This document shows positions 53,849-62,079 of a DNA stretch of 64,000 bases, in pieces; position 1 is the stretch's first letter; each line of letters begins with the position of its first letter. A program made the translations under genes and the position numbers. The stretch lies in contig OZ242278.1 in assembly GCA_965207475.1 (NCBI GenBank), forward strand, positions 806,001-870,000, read 5' to 3'. Under the pieces are notes generated by a model. The model made no database searches and was not told the DNA's origin. It saw only the letters and a program-made list of their open reading frames with translations. Source of the DNA: WTFY01 sp011523795. Lineage in GTDB: Bacteria; Pseudomonadota; Gammaproteobacteria; UBA4575.

Positions 53849-55147
53849 TTATCCGAACCGAAGCCCCAGTTGCGCGGCACGGTCTGCGAAGTCAGGAAAG
53901 GATGTGACCACAGGATTCGTATCGAGCACTCTCACTGCACCGGTTGCGGCCAGCGAGGCGATGGCAAACGCCATGGCTACCCTATGATCACCTCCGCTAT
54001 CGACCACACCCCCCGTAAGTCTTCCGCCCCTGACTGTCAGGCCAGCCGGTTTTTCCCTGGCATCGATACCGAGATTCCTGAGTCCCGTAGCCATGGTTTG
54101 GATGCGGTCTGATTCCTTCACACGCAATTCCTCCGCACCATCCAGTTCCGTGGTGCCCTCGGCGCATGCTGCGGCAATGAACAGTATTGGAAACTCGTCG
54201 ATAGTATCTGCAATCAGGTGCTCCGGAATCTCTATGCCACGCAATGCGCTGCTGGTAACCACGAGGTCTGCCACGGGTTCCGCACCATAGTGCCTTTCGT
54301 TCCGGATATCAATCCTGGCACCCATGCGTCGCAGGATTTCGAGCACACCGCATCGGGTCGGGTTGATCCCGACATTCTTCACAGTAAGCTGCGACGATTC
54401 GGATATCAGTGCCCCCACGATGAAGAATGCCGCAGAGGACAAATCTCCCGGGATCTCGATATCGGTGGCTTCCAGCCTGCCCCCGCCCTGAAGACACACC
54501 CGGTTATCTTGCACTTCCACGGGGTAGGAGAAGGCCTGAAGCATTCTTTCCGTGTGGTCGCGACAGCCATGCTTGCTCTGGATGCAGGTGGTGCCTGATG
54601 CGTAGAGTCCAGCCAACAGCATGCAGGACTTGACCTGGGCGCTTGCCACCGGCATGTGGAAGTCAATGCCGTGCAGCGCCTGCACCGGCCGGATATCAAG
54701 CGGTGCGGTCTGTTGCGTGCTCATGCTGATCGAGGCTCCCATGTCACGCAGTGGATCTACGATGCGCCGCATCGGTCGACGGCTGAGGGAAGCATCCCCG
54801 GTAAGGGTGGCACTGAACTCCTGTCCGCAAAGGATGCCTGCCAGGATGCGCATGGCCGTGCCCGAGTTCCCCATGTCCAGCGCACTGCCTGGTGCCTGCA
54901 GGCCATGCAGCCCGACGCCATGGACCCGTATCCGCTCATGCTCCGGCTGCTCCATGTCAACGCCCATGCGGCGAAATGCCGCAACGGTTGCCTGACAGTC
55001 CTCGGAGGGCAGGAATCCTCTGATTTCGCTCGTACCGTGTGCCAGCGAGGCCAGCATTAGCGCACGGTGCGAGATGGACTTGTCACCCGGGACGTACAGC
55101 ACGCCCCCGCACTGGCCGTGCGGTTGTAATTGGAAGCTGGAATTCAC
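53849..55147 (-). CDS. aroA: 3-phosphoshikimate 1-carboxyvinyltransferase (EPSP synthase)
   Basis: Sixth step of the shikimate pathway. It has 432 residues. Signature segments are VPGDKSISHRALMLASLA, GNSGTAMRI (the phosphoenolpyruvate and glyphosate-binding loop) and SGGDHRVAMAFAIASL near the C-terminus. Follows tyrA by 29 bases in the aromatic cluster pheA-tyrA-aroA. Confidence 0.97.
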   Translation of the reverse strand: MNSSFQLQPHGQCGGVLYVPGDKSISHRALMLASLAHGTSEIRGFLPSEDCQATVAAFRRMGVDMEQPEHERIRVHGVGLHGLQAPGSALDMGNSGTAMRILAGILCGQEFSATLTGDASLSRRPMRRIVDPLRDMGASISMSTQQTAPLDIRPVQALHGIDFHMPVASAQVKSCMLLAGLYASGTTCIQSKHGCRDHTERMLQAFSYPVEVQDNRVCLQGGGRLEATDIEIPGDLSSAAFFIVGALISESSQLTVKNVGINPTRCGVLEILRRMGARIDIRNERHYGAEPVADLVVTSSALRGIEIPEHLIADTIDEFPILFIAAACAEGTTELDGAEELRVKESDRIQTMATGLRNLGIDAREKPAGLTVRGGRLTGGVVDSGGDHRVAMAFAIASLAATGAVRVLDTNPVVTSFPDFADRAAQLGLRFG

Positions 55148-55176
55148 TATCTGTCAGAGATTGTATCCGAAGCCTG

Positions 55177-56037
55177 TCATCTTGCGGAATTGCTGTCGCG
55201 CAGACGCTTGGCCTGTCCCAGGAAATCATGCAGCTGGGGTCCATCACCCTCCGCAATCATGGCACGCAACGTCTCCAGCAGGCCTGCGAAGCCATCAAGG
55301 GAAGCGAGCAGTTCGCCCCGGTTGGCCATGCAGATATCCTCCCACATGTCGGGGCTGCTGGATGCGATGCGCGTGAAATCGTAAAAGCCCGCCGCGGCAT
55401 AGCCGAAGATGTGATCCGCATCCTGCCGACTGCCCAGGTAGTGCACCAGCGCATAGGCCACCATGTGCGGCAGGTGACTGGTCGCAGACAGGATCCGGTC
55501 ATGCAGTTCGGCATCCAGTTCATCGACCGATGCACCGGTAGCCTGCCACATCCGGCGGATGCGCAGCAGAGCCTGTGCATCCGTGGACCCGGCCGGTGTG
55601 AGAATCACCTTCCGGTCCAGGAACAGGTTTTCCTGTGCATGCTCGTATCCGCTCAGCTCGCTGCCTGCAATCGGATGCCCGGGCACAAACCCCGGGGGCA
55701 GTTCACCGAATACTTCCAGGGCTGCCTGGATCACGCTGCACTTGGTGCTTCCCACATCCGTCAGGAGGGTATCCAAGCGGTAACTGGGCCGGATAGCCGC
55801 CAGTACTTCGGCCATTTCCCCAACCGGTACCCCGATGACGATGAGATCCGCATCCGATACATCAGCATCCCGCAACAGGCAGTACTCATCGACGATCCCG
55901 AGGGTGCGGGCGCCTTCCAGGCGCTGCCTGCTCCTGCCGACCCCGACCACCACTTCTGCCAGATTTCGGACTTTCAGATCCCAGGCGAGTGAACCGTTAA
56001 TCAGCCCCACACCGATCAGGTAAACCTTGCCGAACAT
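55177..56037 (-). CDS. tyrA: prephenate/arogenate dehydrogenase TyrA
   Basis: NAD(P)-dependent oxidation step to tyrosine. The ATG at 56037 (MFGKVYLIGVGLINGSLAWDL) gives 286 residues without a fused chorismate mutase or C-terminal ACT domain. The Rossmann motif GVGLINGS, LTDVGSTK, HPIAGSE and LPHMVAYAL are present. The upstream open frame is a pheA shadow. No hisC-type aminotransferase lies between it and pheA. Confidence 0.94.
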   Translation of the reverse strand: MFGKVYLIGVGLINGSLAWDLKVRNLAEVVVGVGRSRQRLEGARTLGIVDEYCLLRDADVSDADLIVIGVPVGEMAEVLAAIRPSYRLDTLLTDVGSTKCSVIQAALEVFGELPPGFVPGHPIAGSELSGYEHAQENLFLDRKVILTPAGSTDAQALLRIRRMWQATGASVDELDAELHDRILSATSHLPHMVAYALVHYLGSRQDADHIFGYAAAGFYDFTRIASSSPDMWEDICMANRGELLASLDGFAGLLETLRAMIAEGDGPQLHDFLGQAKRLRDSNSAR

Positions 56038-56056
56038 CGAATCGCTACCGTGCGTG

Positions 56057-57136
56057 TCAGAGTACAGCCTTGGGATAGGATCCCAGGACCTTGAGCAGTC
56101 CGGCTTCCGCGCGAAGTTCCTCGATCGAGGACCGGACCGTCGGGTTCTCGACATGGCCATCCAGGTCCAGGAAAAAGACATAATCCCAGTTGATGCAGTG
56201 TGAGGGCCTGGACTCGATGCGCGTCATGCTGACATTGTTCTGAGCGAGCGGCTGCAGCAAGCTGTACAGGGCTCCCGGCTTGTTGTGCGTGGACACCAGC
56301 AGCGTAGTCTTGTCGGATCCGGTAGGTGCGGTTTCCTGCTTGCCGATGATCAGGAAACGGGTGGTATTGCCAGGCGAGTCCTGGATGTTCTTTTTCAAAA
56401 CCGGAAGCTGGTATTTCACGGCTGCATCCTCACCTGCGATGGCTGCGGCCCGCGGTTCGCCACTGGCCCGCCTTGCGGCATCCGCATTGCTGGTAACCGG
56501 AATACGTTCAACTCCGGGAAGGTTGTCAGCCAGCCACCTCTTGCACTGGGCGATCGACTGAAGATGCGAGTACAGCACTTCAATTCCGGACAAATCGGTC
56601 GCATGAGTCAGCAAATGCTGATGTATCCTGAGTTCGACTTCACCGACGATCTTGAGCGTCGACTCCATGAACATGTCAAGCGTGCTGTTGACGATGCCCT
56701 GCGTCGAGTTTTCGATCGGCACCACGCCGTAGTCAGCATTGTCCGACTCGACCTCCCGGAACACGTCGTCGATGGAATCCGCGGCTACCGTGCAGATAGA
56801 CCGGCCGAAATGCTTGTGCGCGGCCTCTTCCGTGAACGTGCCGGAAGGCCCGAGAAACGCAATGTTCAGAACCTGTTCCAGTGCCAGGCAGGCGGACATG
56901 ACCTCGCGTACCAGGCGTGCCACCTCTTCATCTGACAACGGTCCCTGGTTGTGCTTGAGAACTCTATTAAGCACGTTCGCTTCCCTGTCAGGCCTGTAAA
57001 ACGTCCCGCCCTTGCCGGAGCGTGCCTTGACTTGTGCTATCCGAAGTGCCAGGGTCGCCCGGTCATTGATCAGGTCCAGCAACGCGCGGTCCACGTCATC
57101 GATCTGCTGACGTAATGACTCAAGTTCCTCGTTCAT
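56057..57136 (-). CDS. pheA: bifunctional chorismate mutase/prephenate dehydratase (P-protein)
   Basis: 359 residues from the ATG at 57136; a TTG five codons upstream is possible. Domains: AroQ chorismate mutase (about 1-85, LRQQIDDVDRALLDLINDRA), prephenate dehydratase (about 90-270, with VVPIENSTQGIVN and NTTRFLIIG), and a C-terminal ACT domain with the Phe-binding ESRP motif (TRIESRPSHCINWDYVFFLD), implying feedback inhibition by phenylalanine. Normally next to serC; here separated from it by about 4.9 kb. Confidence 0.97.
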   Translation of the reverse strand: MNEELESLRQQIDDVDRALLDLINDRATLALRIAQVKARSGKGGTFYRPDREANVLNRVLKHNQGPLSDEEVARLVREVMSACLALEQVLNIAFLGPSGTFTEEAAHKHFGRSICTVAADSIDDVFREVESDNADYGVVPIENSTQGIVNSTLDMFMESTLKIVGEVELRIHQHLLTHATDLSGIEVLYSHLQSIAQCKRWLADNLPGVERIPVTSNADAARRASGEPRAAAIAGEDAAVKYQLPVLKKNIQDSPGNTTRFLIIGKQETAPTGSDKTTLLVSTHNKPGALYSLLQPLAQNNVSMTRIESRPSHCINWDYVFFLDLDGHVENPTVRSSIEELRAEAGLLKVLGSYPKAVL

Positions 57137-58140
57137 CTGCAAGCGGTGCAAGAGCTGTGAATTGAATTCTCAAGTGCCAAAACCCGATACTCATCGAAAC
57201 ACGAAAACCGTCACTTAGTGGAATCCCAGCAAGCGTCGTGCAAACTCAATGTCTGGGATATAAGTGTTTTACATTCGGATACTTACGTCTGTTAAGCGCC
57301 TAGAAAACTTGTACCTGCCGGTTCCCGATAAGTAATTGTTCAGACTACCCGGCAAGACTAGCACAATCCTGGCAGGCAAGTCTTCTTAGGATCAAGTACC
57401 TGGCATTCAATGATTGTGAACGATTATTGGATGTTCATCAGCAGGTGTTTATGCCTCTGCAAGAATTGAATGAATCTCTTAAAGGTTTGAATCAATGGGG
57501 GCAATCCTTTTAGTCATGCAAATCTACGGGCCTACATCAGGTGCTGCTGGTAACCAAGGGCACAAGAATCAGTTCATTTTTCTGGATCCAGAGCATGATA
57601 CAAGATTCCGGCCAGCGTTCACTGCTTTACGACTTAGATCAATCCATTCAGGCACTTTCACGAGAGCATGGGAAAGCCGACAAAGACATTGTTCGTCTGA
57701 CGGGCGTATACCTCAATCTGATGCGCCGCTGGGCAGCAGGTTAAATATGGTAATCACGTCACCGGCTCTAGACGTTTCAGATACGAATATCTTGCAATAT
57801 CTTGTTCATCTTCTTGAGTTGGTGCCAGGCAAAAATTTCAAATTTTCTTGCGAGCGAAAATTCCATGCATGTATAGGACATGCAGGTTTCATTTGCCTTA
57901 TCAAGGATTTGTAAAATTCGGCCAGGGAACAGCCCTAAAACCTGGAAAGAGGCCATTGCCAGAAAACCAGCTTGGTGAACCTGTTGATACTGTTCTATTG
58001 CCTCACACTTTCGACCAAAAGATTGAAAGCAGCATGGAGTTGCTATCCTGCATAATATTCAATTTTATATATTGCGAATGATAATAATTATCATTAACAT
58101 TACATATCAATATCAATAAATCGCACGGGAACACAGCACC
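57137..58140. other. 1-kb AT-richer gene-poor stretch at the start of the pheA-serC insertion
   Basis: Base composition shifts visibly toward A+T compared with flanking genes. Frames at 57495-57914 and 57541-57744 overlap each other, lack family resemblance and have poor starts. I see no tRNA and no intact mobile element. The stretch ends in the Fur-box palindrome. It looks like imported or decaying DNA. Confidence 0.6.
58077..58095. promoter_or_regulatory. Fur box (perfect 9-1-9 palindrome)
   Basis: AATGATAATAATTATCATT: two perfect 9-base arms around one central A. It contains the full 7-1-7 Fur consensus TGATAAT-A-ATTATCA (58079-58093). It lies 45 bases before the ATG of the 91-residue ORF at 58141, in promoter position, so iron repression of that gene is expected if a Fur protein is present. 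Confidence 0.8.
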
Positions 58141-58416
58141 ATGTCAGATACGAACTTGCCCACTGCCTCGGACTCGCTTATAAAGCATTCGCAAGTGAAC
58201 TTTAAGCCTCCAGAGTTAGAACGTATCAAAGCGTGCATATTCAAGAATATCGGAGTCGTCGCACGGGCTTTTTGCGAATCAGAGTTATCCATGTTAAGTG
58301 CGCTTCGACAAGGCAAGGCACAAATCGGAACCGTTGACAACTACGAGGGTAAATACTGTATTTTTATCGAGTATCAGGGCATACAGGTACTCAAGCCCGT
58401 GCATGCCGTCCACTAG
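58141..58416 (+). CDS. hypothetical 91-residue protein, probably Fur-regulated
   Basis: I do not recognise the family. ATG at 58141 with a weak GGGAA upstream. No signal peptide or membrane segment; two Cys (in IKACIFKN and ARAFCESE) plus a third in GKYCIFIEYQGIQVLKPVHAVH, whose end looks like a small beta-hairpin. The main support for a real gene is the perfect Fur box 45 bases before the start and the lack of any better candidate for that box on the plus strand. The next plus-strand gene is the acyl ligase 404 bases later. Confidence 0.5.
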   Translation: MSDTNLPTASDSLIKHSQVNFKPPELERIKACIFKNIGVVARAFCESELSMLSALRQGKAQIGTVDNYEGKYCIFIEYQGIQVLKPVHAVH

Positions 58417-58820
58417 CCACCCGATAACATGAAAGGCAGCTGAGCCGAGTGGCTGATGCCCCCGGCCCGACCTGCAGCTGACATACCGGCAGGTCGTCCT
58501 CGAACACCGCAGCACACGACACGCATGCCGTTCACCGCTTTTGACGCGTGATGTCCTGTGACACCGCCTTGTCCAGGCTCAAATCCTCCGAAATCTCCAT
58601 CTTGCGGCATAGGTCGCGACCGAGGTGCCGTCCTCATGCGCCTTGACCGCGCGACGCTGCGCTCCGCCGAATAACGCTTGCGTCCCCTGCTTCCTCCTCC
58701 CCCTACAGGAATTTGTCATGCCATGTTCGCAAATGCTTGGGATCCGTTTGCGGGATGACCATCATTGTACCCGCGCAGGCAGCTTGTCTTGTACAAGATT
58801 TCGGGAATAGACTGTGCCCT
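58417..58820. other. 404-base gap with a degraded coding remnant
   Basis: Frames on the minus strand (e.g. 58413-58637) are short and shift. Pieces look like decayed basic protein sequence, possibly a transposase OrfA N-terminus, but no single frame is convincing. It would contain the promoter of the downstream ligase if that is not read from the Fur-box promoter. Confidence 0.4.
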
Positions 58821-60428
58821 ATGCCGAATTCCGTATATTCATTCCTTTTTGAGCAGGCCAGCAGGCACCCTGGAAACGTTGCACTCGAGCATCGTGAAGA
58901 CGTGGTTACCTACCGCGCGCTTGAGGCGGCATGCAGGCATTTTGCAGGGGGGTACTTCCGAGCTGGCCTGGACCGTGGGACCCGTGTCGGAATTTACCTC
59001 CCGAAATGCGTAGAGGCCGTCACCGCATTCTTTGGAACCCTGGGCTGTGGCGGATGCATGGTACCGGTGCACCCGGCGCTTAAAAGCCTCCAGGTGAGCC
59101 ATATCCTGAAAGACTGCGAAATTGAGCTGCTGGTCACCACTTCACACAGACTGATGGCCCTGCGGGATACCCTGCAACACTGTGATTCTCTGCGTCATGT
59201 CGTTCTGACTGACACGGTGCCGGGACTCCCTGAAAACCTGCCACCTGCCCTGATGGTAGATCGCTGGCAGTCGTTCTGTTCAAAACCTGGTCCGCCTGCC
59301 GGCGACCTCCCTGAAACCGGTCTCGCGGCCATATTCTACACTTCCGGGAGCACGGGCAAACCGAAGGGTGTTGTACTGAACCACAGGAACCTGCGCATGG
59401 GTGCACAAAGCGTGGCAGCCTATCTCGGGAACACTGCAAATGACCGGATCCTGTCCGTACTGCCCTTCAGCTTCGATTACGGCTTCAGCCAGTTGACCAC
59501 CGCCTTCTGCGTCGGCGCGACCTTGGTACTGCACGATTATCTGCTGCCAAAAGATGTCATGAAAGCTCTGGAAATGGGCCGGATCACCGGACTGGCTGCC
59601 GTGCCGTCGCTCTGGCAACAACTCGTCCGGCTCGAATGGCCCGCAAAGGTTCAAAAGACACTCCGCTACATCACCAGCTCGGGAGACATCCTGCCCGAGG
59701 CCACCGTCCGGAAGCTTGCAAAGAAACTTCCCGGTTCGGACATTTACCTGATGTACGGACTGACCGAAGCGTTCCGGTCTACCTATCTGCCTCCGGATGA
59801 GGTCCTGCGCCGACCTGCATCGATCGGAAAGCCCATACCCCACGCGGAAATCCTGATCGTGCACGAGGATGGGTCGCTGTGCCAGCCAGGTGAAGTGGGA
59901 GAACTGGTACACAGGGGGCCACTGGTCGCCCAGGGCTACTGGAACGATCCAGACAAGACCGCCGAACGGTTCAGACCACTGCACAGCGGCCCGGGCAACG
60001 GTCAGGACATGAACGGCCGCGAAGTCTGGTCCGGAGATCTGGTCAGGCAGGACCAGGACGGGTACCTCTATTTCGTCGGGCGCAAGGATGACATGATCAA
60101 GACGTCAGGGTATCGTATCAGCCCGTGTGAGATCGAAGAACCTGCAGGCATGCACCATTCGGTCAGGGAGGCCGTGGCCTTCGGTGTGGCACATCCTGAC
60201 CGCGGTCAGGCCGTATGCCTGGTGTACACGACCGACCAGGATCCGGAAAAAACGGAAAAGGAACTGGAACGGTACCTGAAGACGGTTCTACCGTTTTACA
60301 TGCTGCCGGTCCGGTACCTCAGTATGAACGAGATCCCGCGTAACACGCATGGCAAGATCGACCGCAAGGAACTGTCTGCCCGCTACCATTCAATGTGTTT
60401 GCCAGAACCGCAAGATGAACACGACTGA
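58821..60428 (+). CDS. AMP-forming acyl-CoA/acyl-ACP ligase, exosortase-A-associated type
   Basis: 535 residues from the ATG at 58821 (MPNSVYSFLFEQASRHPGNVALEHRE). An adenylate-forming enzyme with P-loop FYTSGSTGKPKGVVLNHRN, the A5-like YGLTEAFRSTYLPPDE, A7 WSGDLVRQDQDGYLYFVGRKDDMIKTSGYR and the C-terminal catalytic Lys in NTHGKIDRKEL. It resembles the ligase found beside exosortase A in PEP-CTERM organisms. With the next gene (overlap 14 bases) and the nearby carrier protein it suggests loading of an acid or amino acid onto a carrier thiol. The substrate is unknown. Confidence 0.88.
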   Translation: MPNSVYSFLFEQASRHPGNVALEHREDVVTYRALEAACRHFAGGYFRAGLDRGTRVGIYLPKCVEAVTAFFGTLGCGGCMVPVHPALKSLQVSHILKDCEIELLVTTSHRLMALRDTLQHCDSLRHVVLTDTVPGLPENLPPALMVDRWQSFCSKPGPPAGDLPETGLAAIFYTSGSTGKPKGVVLNHRNLRMGAQSVAAYLGNTANDRILSVLPFSFDYGFSQLTTAFCVGATLVLHDYLLPKDVMKALEMGRITGLAAVPSLWQQLVRLEWPAKVQKTLRYITSSGDILPEATVRKLAKKLPGSDIYLMYGLTEAFRSTYLPPDEVLRRPASIGKPIPHAEILIVHEDGSLCQPGEVGELVHRGPLVAQGYWNDPDKTAERFRPLHSGPGNGQDMNGREVWSGDLVRQDQDGYLYFVGRKDDMIKTSGYRISPCEIEEPAGMHHSVREAVAFGVAHPDRGQAVCLVYTTDQDPEKTEKELERYLKTVLPFYMLPVRYLSMNEIPRNTHGKIDRKELSARYHSMCLPEPQDEHD

Positions 60429-61650
60429 GCTCCGCCACTACAGCCTGCAGGGACCTTTTGCCGTCGACGGCCCGCACCTGGTGATCGGTGGCACAAGGCT
60501 GGTGGACATCGTCGCACAATGCGGCAAGACTCCCCTGTACCTGTACAGCCGGGACATCATTCGGAATCGCATCCGGGAACTGCGCAAGCTGCTGCCGACC
60601 GGGGTCAGGCTGCATTATGCGGTCAAGGCGAACCCGATGCAGGCGGTGGTCGACCTCATTGCACAGAATGTGGACGGGCTGGATGTCGCATCGGGCCGGG
60701 AACTGAGCATCGCCCTGCGAAGCGGCATGCCTTCGGTTGATATCAGTTTTGCAGGACCCGGAAAATCGGAGCAGGAACTTGCAGATGCCATAGCAGCCGG
60801 GATCACCCTGAACGTGGAATCGGATACAGAATTTGCAAGGATTGCTGAAATCAGCCGCACTACCGGCCGAACTGCAAACGTGGCACTGCGCATCAATCCG
60901 GATTTCGAACTCAGGGCCTCGGGTATCAAGGTTTCAGGGGGCCCGCAGCCTTTTGGAGTGGATGCGGAGACGGCTCCGACTCTGCTGGAAAAGATCGCGG
61001 CATCGGGCATGCAGTTCATGGGGTTTCACATATTCAGCGGGTCACAGACCCTAAGGGCTGAAACGATCATCGAGGTCCAGGAAAAAACCTTCGCGCTGGC
61101 TGGCCAGCTTTCCGTGCATGCCGGCATGCCGGTAAGGAGACTCAATATCGGGGGTGGATTCGGTATACCGTACTTCCCCGGTGACACTCCCCTTGAGGTC
61201 CGGCCGGTCATGGAAAACCTGAAGACCCTGCTTGTGCGGTACCATGAGAAGTTTGCCCGTACCGAAATCGTTCTCGAACTCGGGCGCTACCTGGTTGGCG
61301 AGGCCGGACTGTACGTGATGCGCATCACGGACAGGAAGATTTCAAGGGGCACCCTCTACCTGGTGTGTGACGGCGGGCTTCATCACCATCTTGCCGCCAG
61401 CGGGAACTTTGGACAGGCCATTCGCAGGAATTACCCGGTAACCATTGGCAACCGTATCGGGGAGCGCACAGAAAATGTATCGGTTGTGGGGCCCCTGTGC
61501 ACATCCCTCGACATCCTCGCCAAGGACATGGATCTTCCCAAGGCGGACATTGGTGACCTGGTCGTGGTGTTTCAATCCGGTGCATACGGCTATACGGCCA
61601 GCCCAATCAATTTCCTGAGTCATCCGGAACCGTCACAAATCCTGATCTGA
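60415..61650 (+). CDS. fold-type III PLP decarboxylase, exosortase-A-associated type
   Basis: 411 residues from the ATG at 60415, overlapping the ligase by 14 bases. It is related to diaminopimelate and ornithine decarboxylases: PLP-Lys in LHYAVKANPM, HIFSGSQ, Gly-rich phosphate loop NIGGGFGIPYF, ELGRYLVGEAG, and the second active-site segment VGPLCTSLD with Cys; QSGAYGYTASPINF near the end. It has CDGGLHHHLAASGNFGQ, typical of the exosortase-associated branch, rather than lysA features. In butirosin synthesis the related BtrK decarboxylates an amino acid tethered to carrier protein BtrI; a similar reaction is plausible here. Confidence 0.88.
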   Translation: MNTTELRHYSLQGPFAVDGPHLVIGGTRLVDIVAQCGKTPLYLYSRDIIRNRIRELRKLLPTGVRLHYAVKANPMQAVVDLIAQNVDGLDVASGRELSIALRSGMPSVDISFAGPGKSEQELADAIAAGITLNVESDTEFARIAEISRTTGRTANVALRINPDFELRASGIKVSGGPQPFGVDAETAPTLLEKIAASGMQFMGFHIFSGSQTLRAETIIEVQEKTFALAGQLSVHAGMPVRRLNIGGGFGIPYFPGDTPLEVRPVMENLKTLLVRYHEKFARTEIVLELGRYLVGEAGLYVMRITDRKISRGTLYLVCDGGLHHHLAASGNFGQAIRRNYPVTIGNRIGERTENVSVVGPLCTSLDILAKDMDLPKADIGDLVVVFQSGAYGYTASPINFLSHPEPSQILI

Positions 61651-61663
61651 ACTGCAGCCAGGG

Positions 61664-61677
61664 CCGGGAGAACCCGG
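61664..61677. terminator. small GC hairpin between the convergent decarboxylase and carrier-protein genes
   Basis: CCGGG-AGAA-CCCGG forms a 5-bp stem in the 28-base gap between the two stops. It has no T run on either side, so it is at most a weak bidirectional terminator. Confidence 0.3.
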
Positions 61678-61678
61678 A

Positions 61679-61936
61679 TCATGCATGACCAGCCATTTTC
61701 AAGACGATCAGGTCACGCAAGGTCCCCACCGTGTTGAAGACCTGCGCATCCAGTTCATCGGCTTCAAAACCAATGCCAAAGGTTTTCTCAAGATCCACGA
61801 TGATGCTCGTGATGGCCAGGGAATCCATCTCCGGAATGGCACCCAGCAACGGTGCATGCTCACCCATTGCCTCCATGTCTTCCGGGATCGGCACGGACTT
61901 CGCCAGTACCGCCAGGACCTGTTCTATAGTTGGCAT
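61679..61936 (-). CDS. acyl carrier protein paired with the ligase/decarboxylase
   Basis: 85 residues, the usual carrier size. The phosphopantetheine serine is in PEMDSLAITSIIVDLEKTFG, a DSL motif at the start of helix 2. It differs from AcpP (not DSLDTVELVM) and matches carriers found with exosortase-A ligase/decarboxylase pairs. It is transcribed toward the decarboxylase gene, 28 bases from its stop, so it must have its own promoter in the gap after serC. It would need AcpS or another phosphopantetheinyl transferase. Confidence 0.88.
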   Translation of the reverse strand: MPTIEQVLAVLAKSVPIPEDMEAMGEHAPLLGAIPEMDSLAITSIIVDLEKTFGIGFEADELDAQVFNTVGTLRDLIVLKMAGHA

Positions 61937-62079
61937 GTTCCTGAAAACCTCACTCCTGAGACCCGGGCAGTGTCACCTGATTACCCGTCATACCTGAATC
62001 AAGCCGGTGATGGTACAACATGCTGCACCGGGAATGAATCCTGTGCAAACACATGTCCGCCCGGGCAGTATCAATCCGT

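Noticed and set aside
57495..57914. 139-codon frame, and the overlapping 67-codon frame at 57541-57744
   Set aside because: They overlap in different frames, have no family resemblance, and lie in AT-rich DNA where neither has a good start.
58821..61936. Calling this an exosortase/PEP-CTERM locus
   Set aside because: Only the ligase, decarboxylase and carrier protein are present; no exosortase, PEP-CTERM protein or polysaccharide export gene lies in the window.
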